DNA of 64,000 nucleotides from Plotosus lineatus (GCA_024760905.1 CM045734.1:37376064-37440063); one strand, 5' to 3'; counted from the first letter of the stretch, positions 20,857 to 31,989 are shown. The notes: a model not told the origin generated them from the sequence alone. Numbers and translations are program-made.

Positions 20857-21259
20857 GTGGGGACACGTCTGTTCTAGCAGTCCATCAGCTCCTAATGAGC
20901 CTATTAGCAGTCCAGATAAAATGTCTAACCTGGCTCCAACACATATGCTTTCTGAAATGCACACCGCTTTCTCTATGACTCAAGAGCTGCAGATAATGCA
21001 CCAGAAGTGCTAAATCCATCCATCAATCCAGTGATGTGAGCTTTACTTTAACAACTGGCCACCAATGAGTATTTAATTATATTATATCCATAGTGATCTT
21101 GGAAGTTTATGTACTTAATCTTTTAAATGTAGAACAGTGCCAACAAACTGACATCTTGATACAATTGACAGACCATAAAAAAAACAGCAGGTTTACAACT
21201 TAAATTCTAGATGAAGGCATCTACTGAGAACAAAGAGCCACGAGAAAGCAATATCCTAC
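20857..21259 (-). other. Intron immediately downstream of the mctp-like exon
   Basis: Begins at 21,259 (minus strand) with the donor GTAGGATATTG. No further exon or repeat was recognised. Confidence 0.55.
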
Positions 21260-21377
21260 CTCCTCTGTCCCTGATTGCAAGATTGACACCCTTTTTCAGT
21301 ACAATGTCCAGTTGGTACATCACAGGGCTGATGATGGCAGGCGGATCTGCATTACTCGGCCCTACGGTGTTGATGCC
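21260..21377 (-). CDS. mctp1: Internal exon of an MCTP1-like gene (first C2 domain start)
   Basis: This 118-nt minus-strand exon is bounded by a polypyrimidine tract and CAG acceptor (CTCTCTCCTTCCTCTACTCA, then CAG at 21,380-21,378) and a GTAGGA donor at 21,259. Phase 0 to 1 translation is open throughout: GINTVGPSNADPPAIISPV, then MYQLDIVLKKGVNLAIRDRGG. MCTP proteins are ER-associated, with three C2 domains and two C-terminal membrane segments. Their first C2 domain begins with this YQLDI...L(A)xRDRGG pattern and continues TSDPYVKFK in the next exon. The match is from memory of the family and is closer to MCTP1 than MCTP2, whose equivalent reads VIRDRCG. Neighbouring exons were not found within the window, which fits the very large introns of this gene. 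The paralogue (1a, 1b or 2) cannot be decided. Confidence 0.75.
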
Positions 21378-21681
21378 CTGTGAGTAGAGGAAGGAGAGAG
21401 ACGGTCAGTCACCTGGAAGCTGAAACCTTTACCACAACTAGATTATGGACATTTCAGAAAAACTTATCAATTCATTGGAAAACTTTTACATTCAAAATTT
21501 GACAAGAAACTGGCATATTTTGTCTGTGTCTCTTGCTTCCTTTAGTTAATAATCTCAACTTCTTTAATTTATACGTGTATAAAAAGCTCCTATAATCATA
21601 GACTACCCTGTACAGATTAAAGGCCTTTTAAGGGCAATTTATATTTTTTTAGACAGTTATTCCTTTAAAAAGTGTACTGAG
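21378..21681 (-). other. Intron upstream of the mctp-like exon
   Basis: Contains the acceptor, a CTGAC branch-point-like site about 25-30 nt upstream, and no recognised repeat. Confidence 0.55.
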
Positions 21682-21855
21682 GGCTCCCAAGTGGTGCAAC
21701 AGAAAGCATTTACTCTACTGTCTGCAGTTCATAGGCTCAAAACCTGGGTCATGTACACAGTTATCTACAACTAGGAGCCCATAAAAACCGAGCTCCCACA
21801 GAAGGAGGGAGGGATAGCACATGGTCTTTTCTTTACCACGTACAAGTAACATTAG
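21682..21855 (+). mobile_element. tRNA-derived SINE (family E), old
   Basis: Head GGGCTCCCAAGTGGTGCAAC with a B-box-like GGCTCAAAACCTGGG, followed by GAGCTCCCACAGAAGGAGGG. It resembles, from memory, a common teleost SINE starting CTCCCGGGTGGCGCAG. Strongly diverged. Confidence 0.5.
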
Positions 21856-22297
21856 ACAATCATGGGCATCTGTGAGTTCATGATTACAATGAAACAGATA
21901 GGGCTTTCCTTCAAGTGTGTTACAGCCTTTGGATGACGCATTTAAAATCGTTCAGAAAAAAGAGGAAGCATGTGATGACTTCCTCCCTTCCTGGTTAGTA
22001 GCCATTGTATGCTAGGGAAGAATGTCTGAACGTGGGAACAGCATGTGACTAAATTTAGAATATTGTAGAAAATTTCTCCAAAAGGTATAATAAACGATTG
22101 ATCAAACACCTTTCAACTACAATAAACTTACACGGATAACTGTATGAAATTTGACCGGGAGACTCAGAACAGAACAGTGTTGTTCTGCATCTACCATGAC
22201 AAGATGTAAAACCTTATTTCTGAAATCACGTGTGGAGCATACACTTCTTATGTTAAAACTCACACTTGTTCTCACACTTTATAGGTACATACAAAAT
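21856..22297. other. Unrecognised sequence
   Basis: Nothing recognised. Confidence 0.5.
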
Positions 22298-22365
22298 ACG
22301 CTATAACAGTCAAAGATTGGTTCTACCTGAATTGGTTGTGTCCAAACTTCTGACTGGTACTTGGC
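22298..22365. mobile_element. Possible Tc1-type terminal fragment
   Basis: AACAGTCAAAGATTGGTTCT and GTGTCCAAACTTCTGACTGG are a local inverted repeat resembling fish Tc1 ends that read GTCAAAGGTTTGG. Confidence 0.35.
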
Positions 22366-22849
22366 AAAAGAAATCAGCTGGGACCCCCACAATATATCAT
22401 CATCAGATTACTAGGGTGCTGATTCAATTTTATTGCAATTCTGTAAGCATCATGAATCTTTAAATGTCCACAATCGATTTGCTACATTTTTAAAACCTTG
22501 AAACATGTAATTGAAAAAACACATAATTTGCTCTTAACCCATGAGATGCTGTGCTGCATGCCAATGTGTGCCATAATTTCTGTGTGCTATCTGTATGACT
22601 ATGAAGGAATGGCAATATTTCACCACCTCAAATTCAGACGCCAGTGCAGCAAAACATGAATACAAAAAAAAATCATGTTGAATTTCTACTGATACTAATC
22701 CATTTCTACTGACACTGCATCTGGTTAATACAAAACTGATGCACATAATTCACGACCAAAAGATATAGGGATTTTAAGACATTGAACCATTATACTTGTG
22801 TTATCAAACATCCTATCCCAGAATTCCCATTAGCCGATATAATAATCTC
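22366..22849. other. Unrecognised sequence
   Basis: Nothing recognised. Confidence 0.45.
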
Positions 22850-23287
22850 CAGTCTTATAGAAACTTGTTCTATTACATTTCGGACTTTGGCTGTGTGAAT
22901 TTGCTCATTTGAATACAAGAGCATTGGTAGGTTCAGACAACAATTTTTGCCTGAAGAGGTCTGGAGTTGAGTCAATGTTTCAGTTCATCTGGATGGTGTT
23001 CAGTGGGGATTTCATATGGATTGTGTTCTGTCAGTTTGAGGTCAGGAATCTGTACAGACCTCTCAAGTTCTTCCATCTAAACTTTAACAAACCATGGTTT
23101 TCACTATATTTTTGGACTGAAACATGTTTGGGCCTTTGGTTGCAGTGGCAGCAAATTGTAATTCAGTTATACAAATCATACCAGGACTTCTTAAGACACA
23201 TGTGTGCATCCAATAGTATGGTAACAGTTTTGGAAAGAGATCACATATGGGTTTGATGCTCAGGTGTCCACAAACATATGGCCATAG
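22850..23287. mobile_element. Tc1-like degenerate fragment
   Basis: GGTGTCCACAAACATATGGC near the right edge and TTTAACAAACCATGGTTTTC inside resemble the non-coding part of a fish Tc1-like repeat. Boundaries are uncertain. Confidence 0.35.
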
Positions 23288-24080
23288 ATTGTAAAACAGC
23301 TGTACAAAATTCAACATTGAGATTATTAGGTTTGGACGTGATTTAACCGGAACATGTACTAAAATACTTAGCAAAACATGAATTTCAACATAATAATATA
23401 CAGTACTTTGTTTGGGCAGACTGCATTTCATAAATCCTATGTGTTGGGACCACAACAGTATGCCAAATGTATTATAAAAGATGCATCACAAGACAAAGGT
23501 ATTTGCTGAGATTTATGTACCATTAAGCACCTGCTCGCTTTCATTCAAAGTTTCTCAAGGGATCACAAGCATTTTAGACTTATTAGCTAGAATGAAAGTG
23601 GCTTTGCATAATGAACAGGCTAGAATTGACGGAGAGGAATCGATTTCTTATGACTAAGAGATGGTGCTAATAGAGTTTCAATCCCTGGAGCCCAACAAAG
23701 TTTACAAGATTATGAAGAGTAGTGAATAGGATCTTCCATATTATGGCTCAAGTACAAGAAAAATAAGTGTAGCATCTCAACAGGGGTAAATCAGAAGTAT
23801 AATTATCTGGTGAAAATTAGACGTATTAAAATATTAAATTTGAGTATCAGTTACTGAAAGAGAATAAAATGCGGGTTGATGACTAAACAGCAAAATTAAA
23901 AATGAAACTGTTCTAACAGCAAAGTTTAAAATTAACTTAAAATAAAATCAGCACACATTTGGTATGCAGAATATTATTTAAATTTTTTAATTATTTAATT
24001 ACTGTAGTAGATTAATACTTACTAGCCTCAAATAATTCCTTTTCCAGAATTGTGTATGTCAACTGATAATATAGTTGCAG
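23288..24080. other. Unrecognised AT-rich sequence
   Basis: No gene or repeat recognised. Confidence 0.5.
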
Positions 24081-24082
24081 TA

Positions 24083-24541
24083 CAGGGATCCCTCAGTTTC
24101 CGCAGTAAACGGGGACCAAGACCCCTCTCCACGCGACCACCGATTTCCACGAAGTAGGATCTCCCCCGACTGACGTTATACGTACATATGTGTATATAAT
24201 ATCAATAAATACATATTCAGTGGTGTAAATGCTTATAATAACAATTAAACGTTCAAAAATAATGCATAAGATGTAAATAAAACAAATGCACACACATACA
24301 GACCCGAGTGCGCACACAGATGCACACCTCACATAAAAATGTAAGTACAGTAGTTTTGTTGGGTTGGTTTTATGTATTTGTTTGTTTGGGGTTTTGGGAT
24401 AATTGGCCTTGTTTTGTGACATTTTCCTTAACTTTTCCCCTACTTTTCCTTAATTTCATTATTTTTCGATTAATATTTTTGAAAAACCCGCAATGCACTG
24501 TAGCCACAGAAACTGAAGCACAAAGTAGCGAGGGATCAGTG
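24083..24541 (-). mobile_element. Tigger-like MITE (group T1), complete
   Basis: Ends CAGGGATCCCTCAGTTTCCG (left) and AAGTAGCGAGGGATCAGTG (right), flanked by TA. The body is inverted relative to 16,536-17,007. Confidence 0.85.
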
Positions 24542-24661
24542 TATACTGGTTTTATATTTGATAAAGTACTGCCCTTTAGCCCTCTTTATTTTTACATGTA
24601 GGTATTAGAAATAGTTTTCAAAGAAAACTCCCAGCAAAAAGATAAACAACTGTGAATTTTG

Positions 24662-25406
24662 CCGTATTTTCCAGGCCATAAAGCGCACCGGATTATAAGG
24701 TGCATTAAGCAAAACAAAAGTCAGATAAGTCAAACTTTATTCAACTCATTAACAATAACTCTAAACATTGTTCAGTTGTAACACAAAATATAAAATAATA
24801 CACTTCAAAATACCTCGCAACATTGTTCAGCTGTGACAATATAAAACAATAAACTCACTTTTTCAGTTCATTCCTTTTCCACAAATCCATCAAATTCTTC
24901 ACCTTCAGTGTCTGAGTTTAACAGTTGCTCGAGTTGGACATAAAGCCTGAATCCCTCTATTATTTTTTATTATTATATTTTATTATCTATTATTCCCTTG
25001 CACGCATGAAGTCGCAGATCAACAGAGACGGACAGATTAGATAGAAAAAGTCCGCCAGGTCGTGACCTCAACTTCTCTCAGCCATGGCCCCTTATAAAGT
25101 GACGGCGTCATCACAGTAACAAACATGGCAGCACTCATTCACAGAGTGGGTATTGCGTTCATTACAGAACTTATGACCTGCTGACAATAATATCTAGCGG
25201 TTGAAGTTCTTTTGTTATTCACCGGAATTATGGTAAACTCTGAATGAGTTTACTTTACTTGGGTTTTGACAGTGCCAGTGAGATGGAGTCGCACGACTTC
25301 ATCCACAAACAAGGAACACCAGATTATAAGGCGCACCGTCATTTTTTTTTTTTTTTTTGGGGGGGGATTAAAGGATTAAGTGCACCTTAAGGTCAGAAAA
25401 ATACAG
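24662..25406 (-). mobile_element. TIR transposon, internally deleted (pogo/Tigger-like?)
   Basis: Left end CCGTATTTTCCAGGCCATAA; reverse-complemented right end CTGTATTTTTCTGACCTTAA. Both are followed by a GGTGCA motif, so these are TIRs. On the minus strand a frame ending at 24,868 reads NSDTEGEEFDGFVEKE and stop. Such acidic C-terminal tails occur on pogo/Tigger-type transposases, so this is probably the last exon end of a lost transposase. The class is an inference. Confidence 0.6.
24868..24957 (-). pseudogene. Acidic C-terminal tail of a lost transposase
   Basis: Open minus-strand text FRLYVQLEQLLNSDTEGEEF, then DGFVEKE and a stop codon. Only about 30 codons are left, between the TIRs of the element. 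No DDE motif remains. Confidence 0.4.
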
Positions 25407-25752
25407 TGTGTGTATATACTCGATGTGAAATTAGAAGCAGTGCAAAAAAGCTCTGCAGGAGGATGTCCCCGGGTGATTAAAGATAAGAACCTATGGTGTA
25501 ATTACCTACTGATATCGCAGAATGTTTAGGTCATGTGACACAATGGAACATGATGACAGAGGGACACACACTGGTGGCATATTGCTAAAAAAGGGCTGCG
25601 GGTGAAGCTCTAAGTGTTAAGTGTTCTACTCATTTCACAGAACATTCCACGATGATGAACTGATGTCAGAATCAAAACTAAAACTGTCACCACCAATACA
25701 ACAGCAAAAAGGGGTCTCTAGAATGAAGAAATTCAGTTACTCATAATACTTA
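25407..25752. other. Spacer, unrecognised
   Basis: Nothing recognised. Confidence 0.5.
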
Positions 25753-26043
25753 CCGTATACGACGTAATAAGTGCCCTGCTCCAATACCCCCACCCCACCA
25801 GAATAACCGCCCATGTGTACTAGTCGCAAAATCGTCAATCAGTAACGGTAAAATGAGTTGTTCACTGCCTGTAGAAGTGAGTTTGCATGGTATTTCAAGA
25901 CCCCCTGCCACTGGGGAATGTCTATAATGTTCATCAGTAACAACACATTTGATTTGTTTTTCTCTTGGTAAATGTTCAACAACCGCTGAACCATTAGAAA
26001 CTGCTACAGCAAAACTATCGGATGCTCTGAATAAATGGAGCAA
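25753..26043 (-). CDS. Unidentified ORF inside TIR element
   Basis: A 97-codon minus-strand frame whose last codons run into the left TIR. It reads FRASDSFAVAVSNGSAVVEH, then KCVVTDEHYRHSPVAGGLEI, then a Gly-rich end. I do not recognise a transposase domain. The text looks protein-like rather than low-complexity, so it may be a piece of a transposase exon or a captured host exon. It is short, ends in a TIR, and has no identified upstream exon, so expression is doubtful. Confidence 0.3.
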
Positions 26044-26495
26044 TGAGCCAGATATGGCCCTATAGAAAGTGATGACGAGTACTTTTCACCCGATTCTCCT
26101 GCTCACTAACTTCATACATTTAAAGACGTTTCTGCTTTTTTGTGTTGATTGGTTCAATGTGCCATTTGCTAAAGTTGACATTCATGTTGATTGGCTCAAT
26201 TTTACATCTGGGGGAAAATATCTAGAGGAACAGCACTGGAAGGGAAAATTAAAGGGTCTTTTTTAAATTATGCTATTTTCTGTTCATTTTCAGCTTTAAT
26301 GTAAGTAAACTGGTTGATACCACAAAATGAATAGCACAAATTCCAGTAAAACTATTTTATTGTTCTGTTGTTATTCATGTTTTCCACCTCGATGCTAATA
26401 AGCATTTACCGTTCCACTCCGCTGGTAACATTTTAATAAGTGCCCACCCACTCCAATTTTTTAAGCACCCAGGGCGCTTATCACGTCGGATACGG
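25753..26495. mobile_element. TA-flanked TIR element with a 97-codon ORF
   Basis: Inverted ends CCGTATACGACGTAATAAGT and, from the right, CCGTATCCGACGTGATAAGC differ at only three of the first 20 bases, and TA flanks both. The repeat extends inward to TAAGTGCCC. The element is 743 bp. The interior carries a minus-strand ORF of unknown type. Confidence 0.75.
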
Positions 26496-26576
26496 TATTT
26501 GTCTGTTGTTTGTTTATTAAATACATTGAGCAATGTATATGGAAGCCATACATTTACAACACAATGTATTTCATTT

Positions 26577-26941
26577 CATCTTTTTTGCAAAGCCACTTAA
26601 TCCTTTATTAGGGTCGTAAGGGAGGCTGGTGCCTATCTCAGACGACACTGGGCAAAGGTAGTGTACACCCTAAGCAGCTCACCAGGGCATACAATACAAA
26701 CACATACAAACACATACAATCATTCACATTCAAATCTAGGGGCAATTAGGAACATCCAGTTAGCCTAATGTGTATGCCTTTGGACTGTAGGAGGAAACCA
26801 TACTACCAAGAGCAAACTCACACAAGCACATGGAGAACATGTAAACTCCACACAGAAATGCCTTCGCCAAGCCTGAAACTCAAACCCTTGACCTTCTTGT
26901 TATGAGGAAGATGTGCTAACCAGTAAGCCTTCACAACACCC
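26577..26941 (-). mobile_element. SINE family C, full length
   Basis: The tail complement (CCACTTAATCCTTTATTAGG) is at the left and the head complement near 26,940. The body includes CCTTTGGACTGTAGGAGGAA and ATGTAAACTCCACACAGAAA. Confidence 0.8.
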
Positions 26942-26944
26942 CAG

Positions 26945-27728
26945 CACCAATTCCGCTAACATGGCAAGTAAGTGTGTGTATAGTGTAAAACATCAGGATA
27001 ATACGTTTATTCTTTAACAATACTGTTCAAATAAGTAAAGCTAATAATGATCCAAATCGCTCCAAAAGCATGATAGACACTGAGAGTGTGCATAGGGAGC
27101 TGTATGTCAAAGTTGTTTGCATGGGGTACTTCATACAGTAATTCAATTCAAACAGAAGTTTTCCACCTTCATCTCAAATGTGACCGATCAGGCAAAATGC
27201 AAACATACGTATTATTATAGACTACTGTTATCTATTGTCATGTGATCCAAAACAAACTCACCTCCGCACACAGCACTGCTTGGGAAGGAGTTGGGTTTGA
27301 GTTCCCTTTATAAAATATCGAAATGTAATGACTCCTTACTGTCGTAATGGCAACACTGTTTGCTTGGCAGCATCATGGGAATACAATACTACTAAAATCT
27401 ACTTTTCCTTTTGAAATGTTTCAAATTTAAAGTGACAACCAGGCAGTCATCTCCATCCAAAAGGACCGTGAGTCGCTGGTGTACTGCGAATCAGACTACT
27501 CTTTTGGATTATTTACAGTTTATAAGCATTCTTCTCTATTATTTTGTATACAGTCAATGCATATTGTGCCTGAAAAATCTTAATATCACACAGGCCTAAT
27601 TGTTAGTAATGTTCTATCTTTGGTTTTCTTCATTATTTTACAACACAGAAGACATCTGAGGAGGTAACATGTAAATCACAGACCATCCAATCTTGACATC
27701 ATTTCTGGTTTTGTAGCAAATCAATAGA
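26945..27728. other. Unrecognised sequence
   Basis: No repeat or gene recognised. Confidence 0.5.
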
Positions 27729-28191
27729 CAGTGATCCCCTCGCTACTTCGTGCTTCAGTTTCTGCGGATTTAGTGCATTGCGAGTTTTTCAAAAATATTC
27801 ATCGAAAAAAAAAAAGGAAATTAAGGAAAAATAGGGGAGAGTTAAGGAAAATGCCACAAAACAAGGCTAATTGTGAAAAAAACCCCAAACAAATAAAAAC
27901 AAAACACAACCCATAAAACTACTTACATTTTTATGTGATGTGCACATCTGTGTGTGTCCGCGCGTGTGCTCTTGTATGTGTGTGTATTTATATTTTATTT
28001 AAATCTTACACATTATTTCTGAATGTTTGTTATGGGAAACATTTACAGCGTTGAATGTGTATTTATTGATATTATATACACATGTACGTGTACGTCTGTC
28101 AGGGGGTCGATCCTACTTCGCGGAAATCGGTGGTCACGGTGTGGGGGGGGGGTCTCTGTCCCAATTAACCGCGGAAAGTGACAGATCCCTC
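27729..28191 (+). mobile_element. Tigger-like MITE (group T1), complete
   Basis: Starts CAGTGATCCCCTCGCTACTT. Ends CGGAAAGTGACAGATCCCTC before TA. Same body as the other T1 copies. Confidence 0.85.
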
Positions 28192-28204
28192 TACTACAAT
28201 AAAT

Positions 28205-28282
28205 GTGCGTGAGATGATGGATGGATGGATAGACGGACTGACGGACGGACAGACAGACAGACAGATAGACAGACAGACACAG
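28205..28282. repeat. GATG/GACG/GACA tetranucleotide repeat
   Basis: Drifting tetranucleotide array adjoining the T1 copy. Confidence 0.9.
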
Positions 28283-28302
28283 AGATAAATCACAGCATGT
28301 AT

Positions 28303-28735
28303 TCTCCATGGCACTGTTGCTCCAGTTGGTCAGATTGAGGGTAAGTAACATTATGTGGCAATAAAAATTAAGTCCGGTGATGATCTGAATGCACTGAATG
28401 AGCAGGTAATCCCCGAATGGAACGCATAAAAACTTGGAACTCAAATAAAAGAAAAACTGGTTCAGGGAGCATGAACAATCATTTTCAGATATGTATTGGC
28501 ACCCCAGAGTCTTGACCTTAACCCTATTGAAAGTTTTGGGTATGTGTTGGAGAAAACTTTGAGTTGTTCAATTTTCCCCTCATCTATTGAAGACATCGGT
28601 GAGAAATGAGCCCAACAATGGATGGAAATAACTGTTATGTTGCTTAAATTTGCTGAAACAATGGCATGGCAATTAAGAGCTGTAAGCAAGGTGAAAAGCA
28701 GCACAACAACATATTTGTGCATGTGTGTTTTTTTC
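28303..28735 (+). mobile_element. Tc1-like transposase 3' remnant
   Basis: In the frames around 28,500-28,700 the translation contains DLNPIE (28,514-28,531), the hallmark around the third catalytic residue of Tc1 transposases. Further on come SSIEDIGEK and a C-terminal helix ending in a VSKVKSSTTTY-like tail. Stops interrupt it. The start GGCACTGTTGCTCCAGTTGG is shared with 56,445-56,742. Confidence 0.65.
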
Positions 28736-28739
28736 CCCC

Positions 28740-29757
28740 TCTTTGTTTTTTGTTTTTTTGGCAGTGTATTAAAATTCAATTATCTCAATTTTGAATCTTT
28801 AAGCTGGAGACATTTTTCTGTCTTCCTGCATCACACTGCCTCCGAGCTCTTCCAGACATCACTCAATCTCGGTTTCTCTGATAATGTCACTTAATATCCT
28901 TCCCTTTGCTTTACTGGGTGTGTCCTTCCTCCCTCTTACTATGCATTTGATGTCCCCTTATGCCTCACAGTGTGCATCGCCTCCCCTCTGGCCTTGCTAA
29001 TGTCTCATGGAGAGAGTAGCTTCCCCCCCTCTGGCCTTGTGGTTGATGTTGTTCCACCCACCTGCTTCCATACAGCTCCTCACTTTCCTCTCTCCCCCCA
29101 CCCCTTCCAGATTCAGGTTTGTTATGGTTGATGCTCTGTTCTTGAATAGTGCTTCAGAGGTTTCACCCCCAGCTACAAAGAGTATGCTCCACTGCAGTAT
29201 GAAGGATGAGGTTTTTCTCCCAGGAGAATCCTGACAACTCCTGGGTCTATATTAGCTGAAAGTCACATGATCAAGTGGCTCAGGAACCATGCAGGACTGG
29301 TTTCTGCATCAGAAGTAACACATTAAAAGGGAACTCTATCATGACAATGCCAAACATGGCCAGTCTAAGCTTTGAGACTACAATTCCCAGAGTACACCAC
29401 AACCTACAGACATGGCAACCAAGAATGACAAAACCGCCACAAACACACTTTTTCATATTCATTGTCACCTAATTATTTATTACGCAACTGTGTCTAATTT
29501 ACGTTCTATTTAGTGGAGGCAACTTAAAAAACAAACACTAGTTGCAGTTTGTTTCATTATCTTACCTCTGTCCATCTTGCCATGAGTTATTTACCCACTC
29601 AAGTTCCATATTAATAATCCCTTTTGGGTGACTGGTCCTGAGTAAAAACCGCCATAACTAGCCCAGTGAGCTTCATAAAGATTACACTCAAACAGTTTTT
29701 AAAAGCGTGCAGCCAAAAAAATAAAAAAAAAATTAAAAAGGGTGTGGCAAACTGAAA
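28740..29757. other. Unrecognised sequence
   Basis: Pyrimidine-rich around 28,900-29,130. A short stretch near 29,380 (ACTACAATTCCCAGAGTACA) resembles text seen in fish DNA transposons but is too short to assign. Confidence 0.45.
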
Positions 29758-29759
29758 TA

Positions 29760-30038
29760 CAGTGGTACCTTACCTTACGAAATTAATCCGTTCCAAAGCC
29801 TTTTTCTTAACCTGGATTTTTTTCGTAAGGTGAACCGCATTTTACATGTAAAACGTGTGATTCGTTTCAAGGCCCCCCAATACTACCCCCTAAACCCTTT
29901 AAAAATTATAAAAGCATACCTTTAAAGATCTCCTTCTACTTCAATATCGTACCAATGGTAGACAGGTTTGGCCATATTCCTTTGCAATATCACTCGAACC
30001 TGTTTCTTCTTCTCAGTCACACCGGAAATCATGCGCGC

Positions 30039-30079
<41 letters not shown>

Positions 30080-30423
30080 CACAAGGTTAAAAGCCTGAGT
30101 CAAGAATTAAAGCATGAAACAACAGTAACTCTGTCCTTTATACGAAAAGCATTATGGTCAATGCAGCGCCATAATAGCCAATGGGAGGTAGCTGCGTCAT
30201 CCCTCCTAGCCAATGGGAGGCCAGCGGGGCAGGATGTTTGAACGTCATTGATGGGAGAGTAGCTCCGGCACGTTTGAATGTTTAAATGGTGCATTTGAAT
30301 TTTTAAGAAGGCACTTTTGTAACCTGAACTTGTTTCATATCCAGAGACAAAAATTTTAGGAAAATATGTTTCGTAACCTGAATTTTTCGTTTGGTGAGAT
30401 TTATGTAAAGTGAGACACCACTG
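29760..30423. mobile_element. Tigger-like MITE (group T3), copy b
   Basis: Begins CAGTGGTACCTTACCTTACG after TA. Ends AAGTGAGACACCACTG before TA. The interior includes CAATGGGAGGCCAGCGGGGC and a GT microsatellite at 30,038-30,077. Closely related to the copy at 30,953-31,680. Confidence 0.85.
30038..30077. repeat. (GT)n microsatellite
   Basis: About 18 GT units, at the position where the sister element also has a GT tract. Confidence 0.95.
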
Positions 30424-30425
30424 TA

Positions 30426-30535
30426 TACTCGAATCAACCATAACATTAAAACACCATGTTAAGTGAATAACACTGATTGGCATATTCTACATGGGAAAAA
30501 TTGAATCTGATTTGTCCTCCATGGTGAGATTACAA
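30426..30535. mobile_element. Tc1-like end fragment
   Basis: CGAATCAACCATAACATTAA followed by GTGAATAACACTGATTGGCA resembles the TIR region of a common fish Tc1 element. Confidence 0.5.
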
Positions 30536-30952
30536 TATTTATTTTTTTAAAAATCATTCAAAAAAATGTATTCACTTAAAAAAACATTAAAAGTGGAAGC
30601 ATCAACAACAGGCTACTAGTGCTAAACTAAATGTCTTTCTGCAAACTTAACTGTTTTAATTTGCTGTTTACTTTTGAGTGTGATTTGCAATATAAGATGA
30701 CTTTCAAACAGAAACACAAGATAAGGAAAAAGAGGAGTCGGCAAGTGTTTAAGAAAATGTTACCTTTGTGAGAGAAGCAAGAGTGGATCGTTCAGTAAAG
30801 CAAGAATAGAAATAAACACACCACAAGCCAACCCAGGCAATCTGAAATTCAATGAAACTAAAAAAGCAAAAAGCATTAATTTTTAAAAAAATTAAAATTC
30901 CAGAGAAATTCAGCCAGCTAAGCACTGACGCTGCAGAAAAGCTTAGAATATA
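30536..30952. other. Unrecognised sequence
   Basis: Nothing recognised. Confidence 0.5.
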
Positions 30953-31680
30953 CAATGGTACCTCACCTTACGAAATTAATCCGTTCCAGAGCTTTTTCGT
31001 AACCTGCATTTTTCGTAAGTTGAACCGCATTTTATATGTAAAACGTGTGATTCGTTTCAAGGCTCCCAATACTACCGCCTAAGGCATACCTCTTAAGACC
31101 TCCTTCTGGTCTATGGTAGACGGGTTTGGCCATATTCCTTTGTGATATCACTCGAGCCCGTTTCTTCTTCTTACTCGGACCGGAAATCATACGCATGTGT
31201 GCGTGTGTGTGTGTGCGTGTGTGTGCACGTGTGTTGACCATGTCTTCTTAGCAGAGGTATAATCTTACAAATGTTTATGGAAGGTTAAAAGCCTGAGTCA
31301 AGAAATAAATCATAGAACAAAAGTAACTCTGTCCTTTGTCAGAAAAGCATCATGGCAGCTCTATAATAGGCAATGGGAGGTAGATGTGTCATTCTTCTTA
31401 GGCAATGGGATCCCTGTCCAAGATGGCGCTTGAGTGAAAGCGACATGAACAACAGCTCAGTTGTTACCCAATGGGAGGCCAGCAGGGCGGGATGTTTGAA
31501 CATCATTGATGGGAGAGCAGCTCGTGCATTGTTTGAATGTTTGAATGGCGCGTTTGAATTTTTAAGATGACGCTTTCGTAACGTGAACTGTTTCGTATCC
31601 TGAGGAAAAATTTTAGGAAAATTATTTTCGTAACCTGAATTTTTTGTTTGGCAAGACTTTCATAAGGTGAGGTACCACGG
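30953..31680. mobile_element. Tigger-like MITE (group T3), copy c
   Basis: Begins CAATGGTACCTCACCTTACG after TA. Ends AAGGTGAGGTACCACGG before TA. Same orientation as copy b, 530 bp away. It has an extra stretch of roughly 55 bp at about 31,412-31,466 containing CAAGATGGCGCTTGAGTG, flanked by CAATGGGA repeats. Confidence 0.85.
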
Positions 31681-31749
31681 TAAAAAATTAAAGTAAATTA
31701 AATTAACAGTGTGCTCTTTTTCTCATGTTCCCAATGTAATGGTAGGTTT

Positions 31750-31924
31750 TTTTGTTTGTTTTTGTAGGGGTTTTTTTTGGGTTTTTTTGCATAATTGGCC
31801 GTGTTTTTCCCTATTCTTCCTTAATTTCCTTATTTTCTTAGTTCAATGAATATTTATTTAAAAAAAAAAAAAGCGATGTACTGAAGCCGCATGAAATGAA
31901 GTGCAAAGTAGCGAGGGATCCCTG
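31750..31924 (-). mobile_element. Tigger-like MITE (group T1), truncated
   Basis: Retains only the end that reads AAGTAGCGAGGGATCCCTG before TA, plus the adjoining AT-rich stretch. The other half is gone. Confidence 0.75.
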
Positions 31925-31989
31925 TATATACAAAAAACATCATTTGCCTCAAGCACCATGGATGTCATTGATTTAAAGAGTCACACCTG

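Noticed and set aside
1..21259. Next MCTP exon (starting TSDPYVKFK) on the minus strand
   Set aside because: I looked for its coding pattern and found none. The intron probably extends beyond the left edge.
28205..28282. CRISPR-like or regular spaced repeat
   Set aside because: A drifting tetranucleotide array without spacers, in a eukaryotic context.
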